Positions 7,274 through 16,094 of a DNA stretch of 35,798 nt are shown piece after piece. The stretch comes from an uncultured Prevotellaceae bacterium (lineage in GTDB: Bacteria > Bacteroidota > Bacteroidia > Bacteroidales > Bacteroidaceae): positions 1-35,798 of the forward strand of contig CADADN010000057.1 in NCBI GenBank assembly GCA_902786665.1. The letters run 5' to 3'. The notes under the pieces were generated by a model. The model ran no database searches and was not told where the DNA came from. It worked only from the letters and a program-made list of their open reading frames with translations. The position numbers and the translations under genes are program-made. The number at the start of each line of letters is the position of its first letter. Position 1 is the stretch's first letter.

Positions 7274-7862
7274 AAATAGTAGAAATAATTCGACCTGTGC
7301 GGTTGCATCAATCGGAAGTATTTTCAAAATAGTTCCATTCTGTAAAAAAACAAAAATGCTCAATGAGTCAAACGCCAAGAATGTTCAATGGTATTTGACC
7401 CAAAGGTTATTCTTGCGTTTTTCCAATATGACGTTTTCAGCGCCCGGGTGGACATAGTCTCTTGGCGTTGAAGTTACAGACCCCACCCCTTGAGGGGCGG
7501 GGATGTTGCACTCCGAGTGAGTATCCCTGGGTGTGGGCATGGTCTTTTGGCGAAGGTTGTTCATCAAATTTCAACCTTACAGGTCGAAATAATTTCAACC
7601 TGCTGTTGACAACGAACACGAAGTAATCTTAAACAACAGACAATGAACAGGCGCTCGACTCTGCCGCTTGGCTCGTCCAAGAATTATATGTTAAAAAAAT
7701 ACCAAGTTATTTTTTTACTTTTACTAAATGGGAATTATATGTTGAGACCATTTACGCTGTTTGATTGTCTAATCGGACATGCATGAAGCAAGACCCTATA
7801 GCATGTCTGTAAACCTTCGAAAGGGAATGCTGTCACACCACTGACAAAAGTGACATTTCCGA
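7274..7862. other. Long non-coding region upstream of groESL
   Basis: No gene is supported here. It holds a REP-like copy (7471-7515), an inverted pair AACGCCAAG (near 7370) and CTTGGCGTT (near 7461), and two copies of AGAATTATATGTT-like sequence near 7680 and 7733. GACATGC (7776-7782) is perfectly inverted as GCATGTC (7801-7807), and TGTCAC (7831-7836) is inverted as GTGACA (7850-7855). The last two pairs lie 80-140 bp before the groES transcription start proposed here and may be activator sites. Confidence 0.5.
7471..7515 (-). repeat. REP-like GC-rich palindromic repeat, copy 2
   Basis: On the minus strand it reads CGGAGTG, a few bases, CCCCGCCCCTCAAGGGGTGG, then GGTCTGTAACTT. This is the inverse-orientation partner of 1319-1375, lacking about 8 bp of the second palindrome arm. 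Confidence 0.6.
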
Positions 7863-7869
7863 CCGTATG

Positions 7870-7903
7870 AATCGTGTCAAAGTCATTTTGGCACGATTTT
7901 CGC
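7870..7903 (+). promoter_or_regulatory. Sigma-54-like promoter of groESL overlapped by an inverted repeat
   Basis: TTGGCACG (7888-7895), four bases, then TCGCTA fits the sigma-54 consensus TGGCACG-N4-TTGCW, with GG (7890-7891) exactly 10 bp before GC (7902-7903). This predicts a start near 7915 and a 38-nt leader. AATCGTG (7870-7876) is perfectly inverted as CACGATT (7892-7898), overlapping the -24 box. No TAnnTTTG promoter is seen between 7860 and 7952. Use of the site is an inference. Confidence 0.5.
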
Positions 7904-7952
7904 TATAAGATGGGAGGAAAATGATTTATCAACAAATAAAATCTTTAAGAAA

Positions 7953-8225
7953 ATGAACATCAGACCATTGGCAGACAGGGTGCTCGTTCGCCCCATGCCA
8001 GCAGAACAGAAAGTCGGCGGTATCATCATCCCCGACACCGCTAAAGAGAAGCCCCTCAAGGGTACTGTCGTCGCCGCCGGTGACGGAACGAAGGACGAAG
8101 AGATGGTGCTCGAAGAGGGCGACATCGTGCTTTATGGCAAGTATGCAGGAACCGAGGTGGAGCTCGACGGAGAGAAATACCTCATCATGCGGCAGAGCGA
8201 CGTGCTCGCCATCATCGAAGAGTAA
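7953..8225 (+). CDS. groES: Co-chaperonin GroES
   Basis: A 90-residue Cpn10. It forms the heptameric lid of the GroEL folding chamber in the cytoplasm. Family features are the N-terminal [12 protein letters not shown] strand, the mobile loop with the [13 protein letters not shown] segment (about residues 22-34), and a [20 protein letters not shown]-terminal half. Length is normal. The ATG at 7953 lies in AAGAAAATG with no strong Shine-Dalgarno, as usual in Bacteroidota. groEL follows 22 bp later, forming the usual two-gene operon. Expression may depend on the sigma-54-like promoter just upstream. The identification is certain. Confidence 0.98.
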   Translation: MNIRPLADRVLVRPMPAEQKVGGIIIPDTAKEKPLKGTVVAAGDGTKDEEMVLEEGDIVLYGKYAGTEVELDGEKYLIMRQSDVLAIIEE

Positions 8226-8235
8226 TCATTCTTAA

Positions 8236-9879
<1,644 letters not shown>

Positions 9880-9905
9880 TTTTTGACACGTTGACATGAC
9901 AAAAT

Positions 9906-9938
9906 AAGGAGAGGGCAGGTGTTTTTTGCCCTCTCCTT
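9906..9938 (+). terminator. Terminator hairpin after groEL
   Basis: AAGGAGAGGGCA (9906-9917) pairs perfectly over 12 bp with TGCCCTCTCCTT (9927-9938) across a 9-nt loop, 27 bp after the groEL stop. The following T-tract is weak. Confidence 0.75.
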
Positions 9939-9977
9939 CACAAAAAAAGTAAAAATAAGTGTTTTTTTTACCCAAAA

Positions 9978-10010
9978 TTTTTGTCTGCTCAACAAAAGTC
10001 ATTAATTTTG
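9978..10010 (+). promoter_or_regulatory. Consensus promoter of a candidate sRNA
   Basis: A TTTTTG (-33, 9978-9983), 19 bp, then TAATTTTG (-7, 10003-10010) is a full match to the Bacteroidota promoter, predicting a start near 10017. It is followed by a strong terminator at 10095-10127 rather than by a gene. Confidence 0.65.
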
Positions 10011-10016
10011 CAACCA

Positions 10017-10127
10017 AATTACATAGATACATCATTGTTAAGAATATTTTTTTGATTTGTTTTAGTAGATTAGTTTTTAAGTAGTTTGTTTTTGAAAATC
10101 GGACGTCGTGAGACATCCGATTTTTTT
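10017..10127 (+). ncRNA. Candidate small RNA between groEL and the FGE-like gene
   Basis: The stretch begins just after a full-consensus promoter (9978-10010) and ends in a strong intrinsic terminator (10095-10127). A second full promoter (10158-10189) then drives the next gene. The 110-nt product would be AT-rich outside the terminator and has no start codon followed by a plausible frame. The groEL terminator lies upstream, so this unit is transcriptionally isolated. It does not match an RNA family that I recognise. The alternative is an attenuated leader of the downstream gene. Confidence 0.45.
10095..10127 (+). terminator. Intrinsic terminator of the candidate sRNA
   Basis: AAAATCGGACGTC (10095-10107) and GACATCCGATTTT (10112-10124) pair with one C-A mismatch across a GTGA loop, followed by a run of T to 10127. 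Confidence 0.8.
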
Positions 10128-10157
10128 ATGCGCCATCCTCAAAAAAACACGCCCATC

Positions 10158-10189
10158 TTTTGCCATTCCGATAATAATCCGTATCTTTG
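10158..10189 (+). promoter_or_regulatory. Promoter of FGE-like lipoprotein gene
   Basis: TTTTG (10158-10162), 19 bp, then TATCTTTG (10182-10189) matches the group consensus fully. The predicted start near 10196 is about 16 nt before the ATG at 10212 and excludes an upstream in-frame ATG at 10086. Confidence 0.75.
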
Positions 10190-10211
10190 TGACAAATTAC
10201 GATTTGTCCAT

Positions 10212-11063
10212 ATGAACTTGAAGAAACTGAAGGTCTTATCCTCCGCCTTGATTGTGTTGCTCACCACCATGGGCTGTGAGCATCAGAAAGAAGCGATGAC
10301 CCCGGAACAGTCGGCCAGCGCCATTGAAAAATTGGTGAAAAACATGGTTCCTGTGGAAGGTGGCACTTTCACCATGGGTGCCCTCGCCGACCCCGATAAG
10401 GACAAAATGGAAAAAGAAGCCCCCAAAGGTAAGAAAGAGGATAAAGTAGATGACGATGAAAGCCCCGTCCATCAGGTGACGATTTCCTCCTTCTCCATTG
10501 GTCGTTACGAGGTGACGCAGGATGAGTGGGAGGCCGTGATGGGTGATACCCCCTCTTATTTCAAGAATGGCTCCCTTCCCGTGGAATGTGTCTCTTGGGA
10601 GGATTGCCAGGTATTTATTTCAAAACTGAATGCCATGACGGGTAAGCAATTCCGCTTGCCGACGGAGGCAGAGTGGGAGTATGCCGCACGTGGTGGCAAC
10701 AAGAGCAAGGGTTACAGTTATGCCGGCGGCAACGACCTCGACTCCGTGGCGTGGTATGAAAAGAATGCCTACGGCAGACGTTGGTCGAACAACAATTACG
10801 GCACTCACCCCGGCGGTCAGAAAAAGCCCAATGAATTGGGCCTTTACGACATGTCGGGCAATGTGTGGGAGTGGTGCAGCGACTTGTATGGTGACTATGC
10901 ACCATCAGCCCAGAAAGATCCTGCCGGCGCCACAAAGGGAAGCTTCCGCGTTTGTCGTGGTGGCTGCTGGTTTGACAAGTCCAAGGACCACCGCGTGTCG
11001 AATCGGTACTATTGGTTTCCCGACAACCGCTACTCCTTCATTGGGTTGCGTCTTGCATTATAG
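10212..11063 (+). CDS. Formylglycine-generating-enzyme-like (SUMF1-fold) lipoprotein
   Basis: A 283-residue protein with a lipoprotein signal ending in the lipobox TMGC (C22), so probably anchored in a membrane facing the periplasm or cell surface. From about residue 45 it is one FGE-sulfatase domain: VEGGTFTMG, then YEVTQDEW, LPTEAEWEYAARGG, and GLYDMSGNVWEWCSDLYGDY, ending FIGLRLAL. A charged Lys/Asp insertion lies at about 60-83. The two reactive cysteines of true formylglycine-generating enzyme near the C-terminus (SYCYRYRC in human FGE) are not evident; the matching stretch is HRVSNRYYWFPD. It therefore may not activate sulfatases. Many Bacteroidota use this fold as a structural or ligand-binding module, as in GldJ and GldK. 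Its promoter fixes the start at 10212. Confidence 0.85.
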   Translation: MNLKKLKVLSSALIVLLTTMGCEHQKEAMTPEQSASAIEKLVKNMVPVEGGTFTMGALADPDKDKMEKEAPKGKKEDKVDDDESPVHQVTISSFSIGRYEVTQDEWEAVMGDTPSYFKNGSLPVECVSWEDCQVFISKLNAMTGKQFRLPTEAEWEYAARGGNKSKGYSYAGGNDLDSVAWYEKNAYGRRWSNNNYGTHPGGQKKPNELGLYDMSGNVWEWCSDLYGDYAPSAQKDPAGATKGSFRVCRGGCWFDKSKDHRVSNRYYWFPDNRYSFIGLRLAL

Positions 11064-11255
11064 TTTCCCAACATCTTCTTGGTGCCCGGTTGCGTGGCTC
11101 TCTCTCGTCACGGAGGAGAAATACACCAATGCACCCCGATATGTGCCAACAGACCGAAAAGTGTGAGGAAACCTCGTTGAAGGAGTGAAACATCACGGTA
11201 GGGAAAAGTTTGGCAGACAGAAAATTGAAAGAAGAAATCATCAAAAACACATCAT

Positions 11256-13391
11256 ATGAGAATCACAAGAACACTGATGACCATGGGACTGGCATCCATG
11301 ATGCTGCAGTCCCCCGCAGCCACCATTAATATGATGGGGCCCGACGACCCTGTCAACCCGTTGTTGCAACAAAGTACACTCCCTTACGGAGCACCTGACT
11401 TCAGCAAGATCAAATCCTCCGACTACCTGCCCGCCATCCAAACAGCCATCCAGCAGCAGCGTGAGGAAATCAACGCCATCCTGGCCAACAAGAAAAAGCC
11501 CACTTTCGAGAACACCATCCTCGCCTTGGAGAAAAGCGGCGTGCTGCTTGACAGGGTGACCAGCATCTTCTTCGGCCTTGTCAGTGCCGACAAGACTCCG
11601 GAAATAGCGGAGACCGAGCGCAAGGTGATGCCGATGCTGACGGAATTGGAGAACGACATCACTTTCAACCCGGAATTGTTCCAAAGAGTCAAATACGTTT
11701 ACGACCATCAATACAAGTCGTTGAAAGGAGAAGACAAGAAACTGTTGGAAGAGACCTACAAGAGTTTCGTAAGGTCGGGAGCCCTGCTTCCCCCGGACAA
11801 GATGGAGAGGATGAAAGCCATCAACCTCCGCATAGCGGAACTGCAACAACAATGGGGAGACTTGCTCCCCAGCGCCACCAACAACTCCGTCATCTGGGTG
11901 AACAATGTGGAGGAGCTGGCCGGACTGAGCGATGCCGACATCGCGCAGTGCAAGAAAGACGCCGAGAGCCGTGGCGGCAAGACTCCCTATTGCATCGTCA
12001 TCATCAACACCACGCAGCAACCCATCCTCGCCAGCCTTGACAACAGGCAGTTGAGAAAACGAGTCTATGAGGCTTCCAGGCACCGCGCCGACGGGGAAAG
12101 GTCGTTCAACACCTTCCCCATCGTGGTGGAGATAGCCAAACTCCGTGCCGAGAAGGCCGAACTGATGGGTTACGACAACTATGCCTCACTCTCGTTGGAA
12201 AAGACCATGGCCAAGAAACCCGAGCAGGTTTACTCCTTCCTTCAGAGGCTCGTGAGCGAATATGAGTCAAAGGCCGATGCCGAGACCAAGGCCATCGAGG
12301 CTTATGCACGCAAGACCATGGGTAGCGACTTCCAACTCCAGCCCTACGACCGTTTCTACTTCTCCGCCAAGATGAAGAAAGAGGAATGCAATTTCTCCGA
12401 GGACGATGTGAAACCTTATTTCAACATCGACAGCGTGTTGGTCAACGGTGTCTTCTATGCCGCCAACAGGGTTTACGGCCTGTCTTTCAAGGAGAGGAAA
12501 GACATCCCCACCTATCATCCCGACATGAAGGTATGGGAGGTGACAGACAAGGACGGCAAGACCTTGGCCATTTTCTACAACGACTATTTCCGTCGGCCCA
12601 CAAAGAGGGGTGGAGCCTGGATGAGCAGTTTCGCCAAACAGAGCGGGTTGCGCCAGCAGATACCATTAATATATAATGTGTGCAACAACGCCAAGGCGCC
12701 GGATGGTCAACCCTCCCTCATCTCATGGGACGAGGTGACCACGCTTTTCCATGAGTTCGGACACGCCATCCATGGCATCCTTTCCAACTGCAAGTACAAC
12801 ACCCTCAGTGGAACGGCGGTGGCTCGCGACTTCGTGGAGATGCCGTCACAGTTCAACGAGTTCTTTGCATCCGTGCCAGAGATTTTCGACCATTACGCCA
12901 AGCACACCGACACGGGAGAGCCCATGCCGGCAGCATTGAAGGAAAAGATGCTCAACTCCATCAATTTCCATTCCGCATACGGGTTGGGTGAGAACCTGAC
13001 GGCGTCGTGCCTCGACATGGCCTGGCACATGCTGCCAAGCAACGAGATTCCCACAGCCGCCGAGGCACCCGCATTCGAGACCGAGGCGTTGAGGAAGATA
13101 GGGTTGCTCAATCCACAGATACCACCTCGCTATTCCACCTCTTATTTCAACCATGTGTGGGGTGGGGGATACGCCGCCGGCTACTACAGCTATCTTTGGA
13201 CGGAGGTGCTGGCCGACAACATTGCCGACTATTTCAAGGCTCATGGGCCGCTCAATCCCGAGGTGGGCCAGGCGTTGCGCGACAAGATTCTCAGCCGAGG
13301 CAACACCAAGGACCTGATGGAGATGTTCACCGATTTCACAGGGATGAAGGCTCCCGACCCATCGTCCTTGCTCAAGGCCCGTGGGTTGTAA
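11256..13391 (+). CDS. M3-family metallopeptidase, Dcp-like peptidyl-dipeptidase
   Basis: A 711-residue zinc peptidase of family M3A (thimet oligopeptidase/Dcp type), which trims short peptides. An N-terminal stretch MRITRTLMTMGLASMMLQSP looks like an export signal, so it probably acts in the periplasm. The zinc site is H499-E-F-G-H503 in TLFHEFGHAIHGIL, and the third ligand is E528 in FVEMPSQFNE. The late NHVWGGGYAAGYYSYLW segment holds the tyrosine and histidine residues used in substrate binding in this family. Length fits Dcp (about 680-720). The carboxylesterase gene follows after 52 bp and may be co-transcribed. No obvious promoter was found in the 192 bp before it. Confidence 0.93.
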   Translation: MRITRTLMTMGLASMMLQSPAATINMMGPDDPVNPLLQQSTLPYGAPDFSKIKSSDYLPAIQTAIQQQREEINAILANKKKPTFENTILALEKSGVLLDRVTSIFFGLVSADKTPEIAETERKVMPMLTELENDITFNPELFQRVKYVYDHQYKSLKGEDKKLLEETYKSFVRSGALLPPDKMERMKAINLRIAELQQQWGDLLPSATNNSVIWVNNVEELAGLSDADIAQCKKDAESRGGKTPYCIVIINTTQQPILASLDNRQLRKRVYEASRHRADGERSFNTFPIVVEIAKLRAEKAELMGYDNYASLSLEKTMAKKPEQVYSFLQRLVSEYESKADAETKAIEAYARKTMGSDFQLQPYDRFYFSAKMKKEECNFSEDDVKPYFNIDSVLVNGVFYAANRVYGLSFKERKDIPTYHPDMKVWEVTDKDGKTLAIFYNDYFRRPTKRGGAWMSSFAKQSGLRQQIPLIYNVCNNAKAPDGQPSLISWDEVTTLFHEFGHAIHGILSNCKYNTLSGTAVARDFVEMPSQFNEFFASVPEIFDHYAKHTDTGEPMPAALKEKMLNSINFHSAYGLGENLTASCLDMAWHMLPSNEIPTAAEAPAFETEALRKIGLLNPQIPPRYSTSYFNHVWGGGYAAGYYSYLWTEVLADNIADYFKAHGPLNPEVGQALRDKILSRGNTKDLMEMFTDFTGMKAPDPSSLLKARGL

Positions 13392-13443
13392 TGACTTCCT
13401 TCGGCATTTGCATTGATAATGATTCAACCAATAGAGAAATGAT

Positions 13444-15012
13444 ATGAGAAGGATATTCTTGCTATTAGTCACCGGGCTGCTTGGTATGGCCACCGTCCAA
13501 GGGCAGCCCCTTGTGAGGACCCATGTTGAGACAGGCGACTTGGAAGCCGTAATGAACGGCAGCGACCTGGCCATCTACAAAGCCATACCTTATGCCGCAC
13601 CACCCGTGGGTGAACTGAGATGGCGGCCTCCTCAGCCCGCAAAGCCGTGGGACGGCGTGTTGAAAGCCGAGGAATTCGGACCGTGGCCGCCCCAGCCGTC
13701 GAGACGCGACGGGTCGCATCCGAAAATGAGCGAGGACTGCCTCTATCTGGGCATCGCCACGCCTGCCACCTCTGTCGACGACCGCCTGCCGGTGATGGTG
13801 TGGATTCATGGCGGAGGTTTCGCCACCGAGCATTATGGCGGCGACCTCTGGGTGCATCTCGCACGACGCGGCGTGGTCATCGTCAGCGTGGAGTATCGCA
13901 CGGGGGCACTGGGATTCATGGCACATCCGGAGCTGACCAAGGAGTCGAAAGACGGCCATTCTGGCAACTACGGTCTGCTCGACCAGATCTACGCCCTGCA
14001 ATGGGTGCAGAGAAACATTTCCAACTTCGGAGGCGACCCCTCGAATGTGACCATCTTCGGCGAGAGTGCCGGTGCCATCAGTTGCAGCATATTGTGCGCC
14101 TCGCCATTGGCCAAGGGCCTTTTCCATAGGGTCATCAGCCAGAGCGGCGGGTCGTTCGCACCCTGGAGCGACCAACCCCGGTCGCTTGCCGTCAATGCCT
14201 CGCAGAAAGGTGCTGAGCAACAGGGGGTGGCCTTCCAAAAACATCTCGGGAAAAAGTCTGTCAAGCAGATGCGGAAGATGGACGCCCTTCAACTCTGTGG
14301 CGACAATGTCGGGTTTGGCGGTTTCTGGCCTTGTGTCGACGGCTATGTGATCACCGACGACCTCTACCGGCTCTATGAGCGTGGTGAATACAACGACGTG
14401 CCGGCCATCGTGATGACAAACAGCGACGAGGGTGTGCTCTTCACAGGAAACGTCTCGCCGGAAGACTATAAGAATGCAGCAAAGGGTATCTTCGGCCCCT
14501 TTGCCGACGAGGCGATGAAGGTCTATCCGGGCAACACGCCCGACGAGGCCTTCCACGCCAATGGCGACGCTTTCCGCGATATGGGCTTCGCATGGCCCTC
14601 CTTCGCATGGGCCAGCCTGCAGGCCAAGACAGGGAAAAGTCCTGCCTACGCCGCCTTCCTCGCCCAGCCCTCCACGGTGAGCTTTTCCCCAAACCCGAAG
14701 CGTCGCGGAGTGTCGCATGCCGACGACATCCTCTATCTCAATGGCACGTTCCTCACACAGCCCGACAAGTATCCTGCAGAGGCCGCCGTGGCGGAAATCA
14801 TGCAGCGCTACTGGATCAACTTCGCCAAGACAGGCAACCCCAATGGCGCAGGATTGCCCTATTGGCCTTCGTTCGACGAGTCGAAACCCACCACGATGCA
14901 GTTCTCCAATGGTGCATCGCTCATTATGGTCCCCAACCGCGAACAAATCGACTTCGTGGACCGCTTCTACAAGTGGAAGAGGGAAGAGACGGAGAAGATG
15001 AGGAAGAATTGA
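13444..15012 (+). CDS. Type-B carboxylesterase, secreted
   Basis: A 522-residue alpha/beta hydrolase of the carboxylesterase type B family, hydrolysing carboxylic esters. A signal peptide MRRIFLLLVTGLLGMATVQG suggests export. Landmarks are the N-terminal YKAIPYAAPPVGELRW and EDCLYLGI segments, the oxyanion hole VWIHGGGF, nucleophile S208 in FGESAGA, acid E329 in NSDEGV, and catalytic H425 in VSHADDI. The triad is therefore complete. It lies 52 bp behind the M3 peptidase gene, and a heptamer repeat array begins at its stop codon. Substrate is not apparent; related enzymes in gut and oral Bacteroidota sometimes de-esterify carbohydrates, but no polysaccharide-utilisation genes are adjacent. Confidence 0.92.
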   Translation: MRRIFLLLVTGLLGMATVQGQPLVRTHVETGDLEAVMNGSDLAIYKAIPYAAPPVGELRWRPPQPAKPWDGVLKAEEFGPWPPQPSRRDGSHPKMSEDCLYLGIATPATSVDDRLPVMVWIHGGGFATEHYGGDLWVHLARRGVVIVSVEYRTGALGFMAHPELTKESKDGHSGNYGLLDQIYALQWVQRNISNFGGDPSNVTIFGESAGAISCSILCASPLAKGLFHRVISQSGGSFAPWSDQPRSLAVNASQKGAEQQGVAFQKHLGKKSVKQMRKMDALQLCGDNVGFGGFWPCVDGYVITDDLYRLYERGEYNDVPAIVMTNSDEGVLFTGNVSPEDYKNAAKGIFGPFADEAMKVYPGNTPDEAFHANGDAFRDMGFAWPSFAWASLQAKTGKSPAYAAFLAQPSTVSFSPNPKRRGVSHADDILYLNGTFLTQPDKYPAEAAVAEIMQRYWINFAKTGNPNGAGLPYWPSFDESKPTTMQFSNGASLIMVPNREQIDFVDRFYKWKREETEKMRKN

Positions 15013-15098
15013 GAATTGAGATTTGAGATTTGAGAATTGAGAATTGAGAATTGAGAATTGAGATTTGAGATTTGAGAATTGAGATTTGAGATTGAAGA
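15010..15098. repeat. Tandem heptamer array (GAATTGA/GATTTGA)
   Basis: About twelve 7-bp units alternate between GAATTGA and GATTTGA, beginning within the carboxylesterase stop codon. Related to the array at 1231-1277. Confidence 0.85.
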
Positions 15099-15215
15099 TT
15101 GGGTGAAAGGTTGTCCGATTTGTTGCTTTTTCCTCAAGAAATAGGAATTTCCTTTTCGATATTGTATCTTAAAAACAAAAAAATCTTTAAATGGAAGAAT
15201 AAAAGGCAAATAAAT

Positions 15216-15246
15216 TTTGTTTTATATAAAATTATTCGTAATTTTG
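15216..15246 (+). promoter_or_regulatory. Promoter of rpmB-rpmG-DUF4295 operon
   Basis: TTTG (15216-15219), 19 bp, then TAATTTTG (15239-15246) matches the group consensus fully. The predicted start near 15253 leaves a 45-nt leader. Confidence 0.75.
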
Positions 15247-15297
15247 CACCCTGTTTGGAATAGGTATCAAAAAACGAAAACAAAAATTTAGATAGAA

Positions 15298-15561
15298 ATG
15301 TCGAAGATTTGTCAGATTACAGGGAAAAAAGCACAAGTTGGCAACAATGTTTCCCACTCGAAGCATCGCACGAAGAGGACTTTCGACGTGAACTTGTTCA
15401 CAAAGAAATTCTACTACGTGGAAGAGGACTGCTGGATCAGTCTTAAAATCAGCGCAGCTGGATTGCGCCAGATCAACAAGGTGGGGCTTGACGCCGCCAT
15501 TAAGCAGGCTGTTGCCAAAGGCTTTATCGATTGGAAGGACATTAAAGTGATAGGAGATTAA
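15298..15561 (+). CDS. rpmB: Large-subunit ribosomal protein bL28
   Basis: An 87-residue protein with the bL28 hallmarks: [27 protein letters not shown] at the N-terminus, the basic RTFDVNL stretch, and the [17 protein letters not shown]-terminal segment. Length is typical for Bacteroidota. It is the first gene of a three-gene ribosomal operon; rpmG begins 5 bp after its stop. A full-consensus promoter lies 52 bp upstream of the ATG. Confidence 0.97.
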   Translation: MSKICQITGKKAQVGNNVSHSKHRTKRTFDVNLFTKKFYYVEEDCWISLKISAAGLRQINKVGLDAAIKQAVAKGFIDWKDIKVIGD

Positions 15562-15566
15562 TACAA

Positions 15567-15758
15567 ATGGCATCAAAGAAAGCTAAAGGCAATAGAGTGC
15601 AGGTCATCCTCGAATGCACTGAGATGAAGAACAGCGGCCTTCCTGGTACAAGCAGATATGTTACCACAAAGAACCGTAAAAACACGCCGGAGCGTATGGA
15701 GTTGAAGAAATACAACCCCATCCTGAAGAAAATGACCGTTCACAAAGAAATCAAATAA
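15567..15758 (+). CDS. rpmG: Large-subunit ribosomal protein bL33
   Basis: A 63-residue basic protein beginning [20 protein letters not shown], with the [20 protein letters not shown] segment of bL33. It has a single cysteine, so it is the zinc-independent form without the CxxC pairs. It lies 5 bp after rpmB and 10 bp before the DUF4295 gene. Confidence 0.97.
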   Translation: MASKKAKGNRVQVILECTEMKNSGLPGTSRYVTTKNRKNTPERMELKKYNPILKKMTVHKEIK

Positions 15759-15768
15759 TATTTAGAAT

Positions 15769-15927
15769 ATGGCAAAGAAAACTGTGGCCTCCCTCCACGA
15801 AGGTTCGACGGAAGGACGCGCATATACCAAGGTGATCAAGATGGTGAAAAGCCCGAAGACCGGTGCTTACATCTTCGATGAGCAAATGGTGCCCAACGAG
15901 GCAGTAGACGATTTCTTCAAGAAATAA
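15769..15927 (+). CDS. DUF4295 small ribosome-associated protein
   Basis: A 52-residue basic protein starting MAKKTVASLHEGSTEGRAY and ending NEAVDDFFKK, with the conserved VIKMVKSPKTGAYIF centre. It follows rpmG by 10 bp, the fixed position of DUF4295 genes across Bacteroidota. From memory, a Bacteroidota-specific large-subunit protein called bL38 was described from a Flavobacterium ribosome structure and may be this family; I cannot verify that here. Family identity is sure, the bL38 link less so. The gene is easily missed because of its size. Confidence 0.9.
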   Translation: MAKKTVASLHEGSTEGRAYTKVIKMVKSPKTGAYIFDEQMVPNEAVDDFFKK

Positions 15928-15946
15928 CAATTGGTGAAACATATGG

Positions 15947-15986
15947 CAATAGGAGGGTGCGCTTCGCGCATCCTCTTTTGCTATTG
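15947..15986 (+). terminator. Terminator of the ribosomal protein operon
   Basis: GAGGGTGCG and CGCATCCTC pair around a CTTCG-type loop with one G-T wobble, followed by TTTT. Outer bases CAATAG (15947-15952) and CTATTG (15981-15986) extend the stem. It lies 20 bp after the DUF4295 stop. Confidence 0.75.
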
Positions 15987-16026
15987 AAAAAAAACGTCAT
16001 ATCTTGTTCATATGACATTTTTTTTT
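15987..16026. terminator. Second A/T-tract hairpin, possibly bidirectional
   Basis: A run of A, then GTCATAT (15996-16002), loop CTTGTTC, ATATGAC (16010-16016), then a run of T. The perfect 7-bp stem with A- and T-tracts could terminate on either strand. It directly abuts the ftsY promoter. Confidence 0.55.
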
Positions 16027-16028
16027 GC

Positions 16029-16036
16029 TACCTTTG
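16029..16036 (+). promoter_or_regulatory. Promoter -7 element of ftsY operon
   Basis: TACCTTTG fits TAnnTTTG. A TTG in the preceding hairpin loop (16004-16006) lies 22 bp upstream, slightly long for a -33 box. The leader to the ATG at 16095 is about 52 nt. Confidence 0.6.
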
Positions 16037-16094
16037 CACTTGAATGTCGAAGGAAGGTGGCGGTTGCCACTTCCTTTGCTAAAAATATAAAACC

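Noticed and set aside
10086-10211. Upstream ATG giving the FGE-like protein 42 extra residues.
   Set aside because: The extension covers the sRNA terminator and the gene's own promoter, and would bury the lipoprotein signal.
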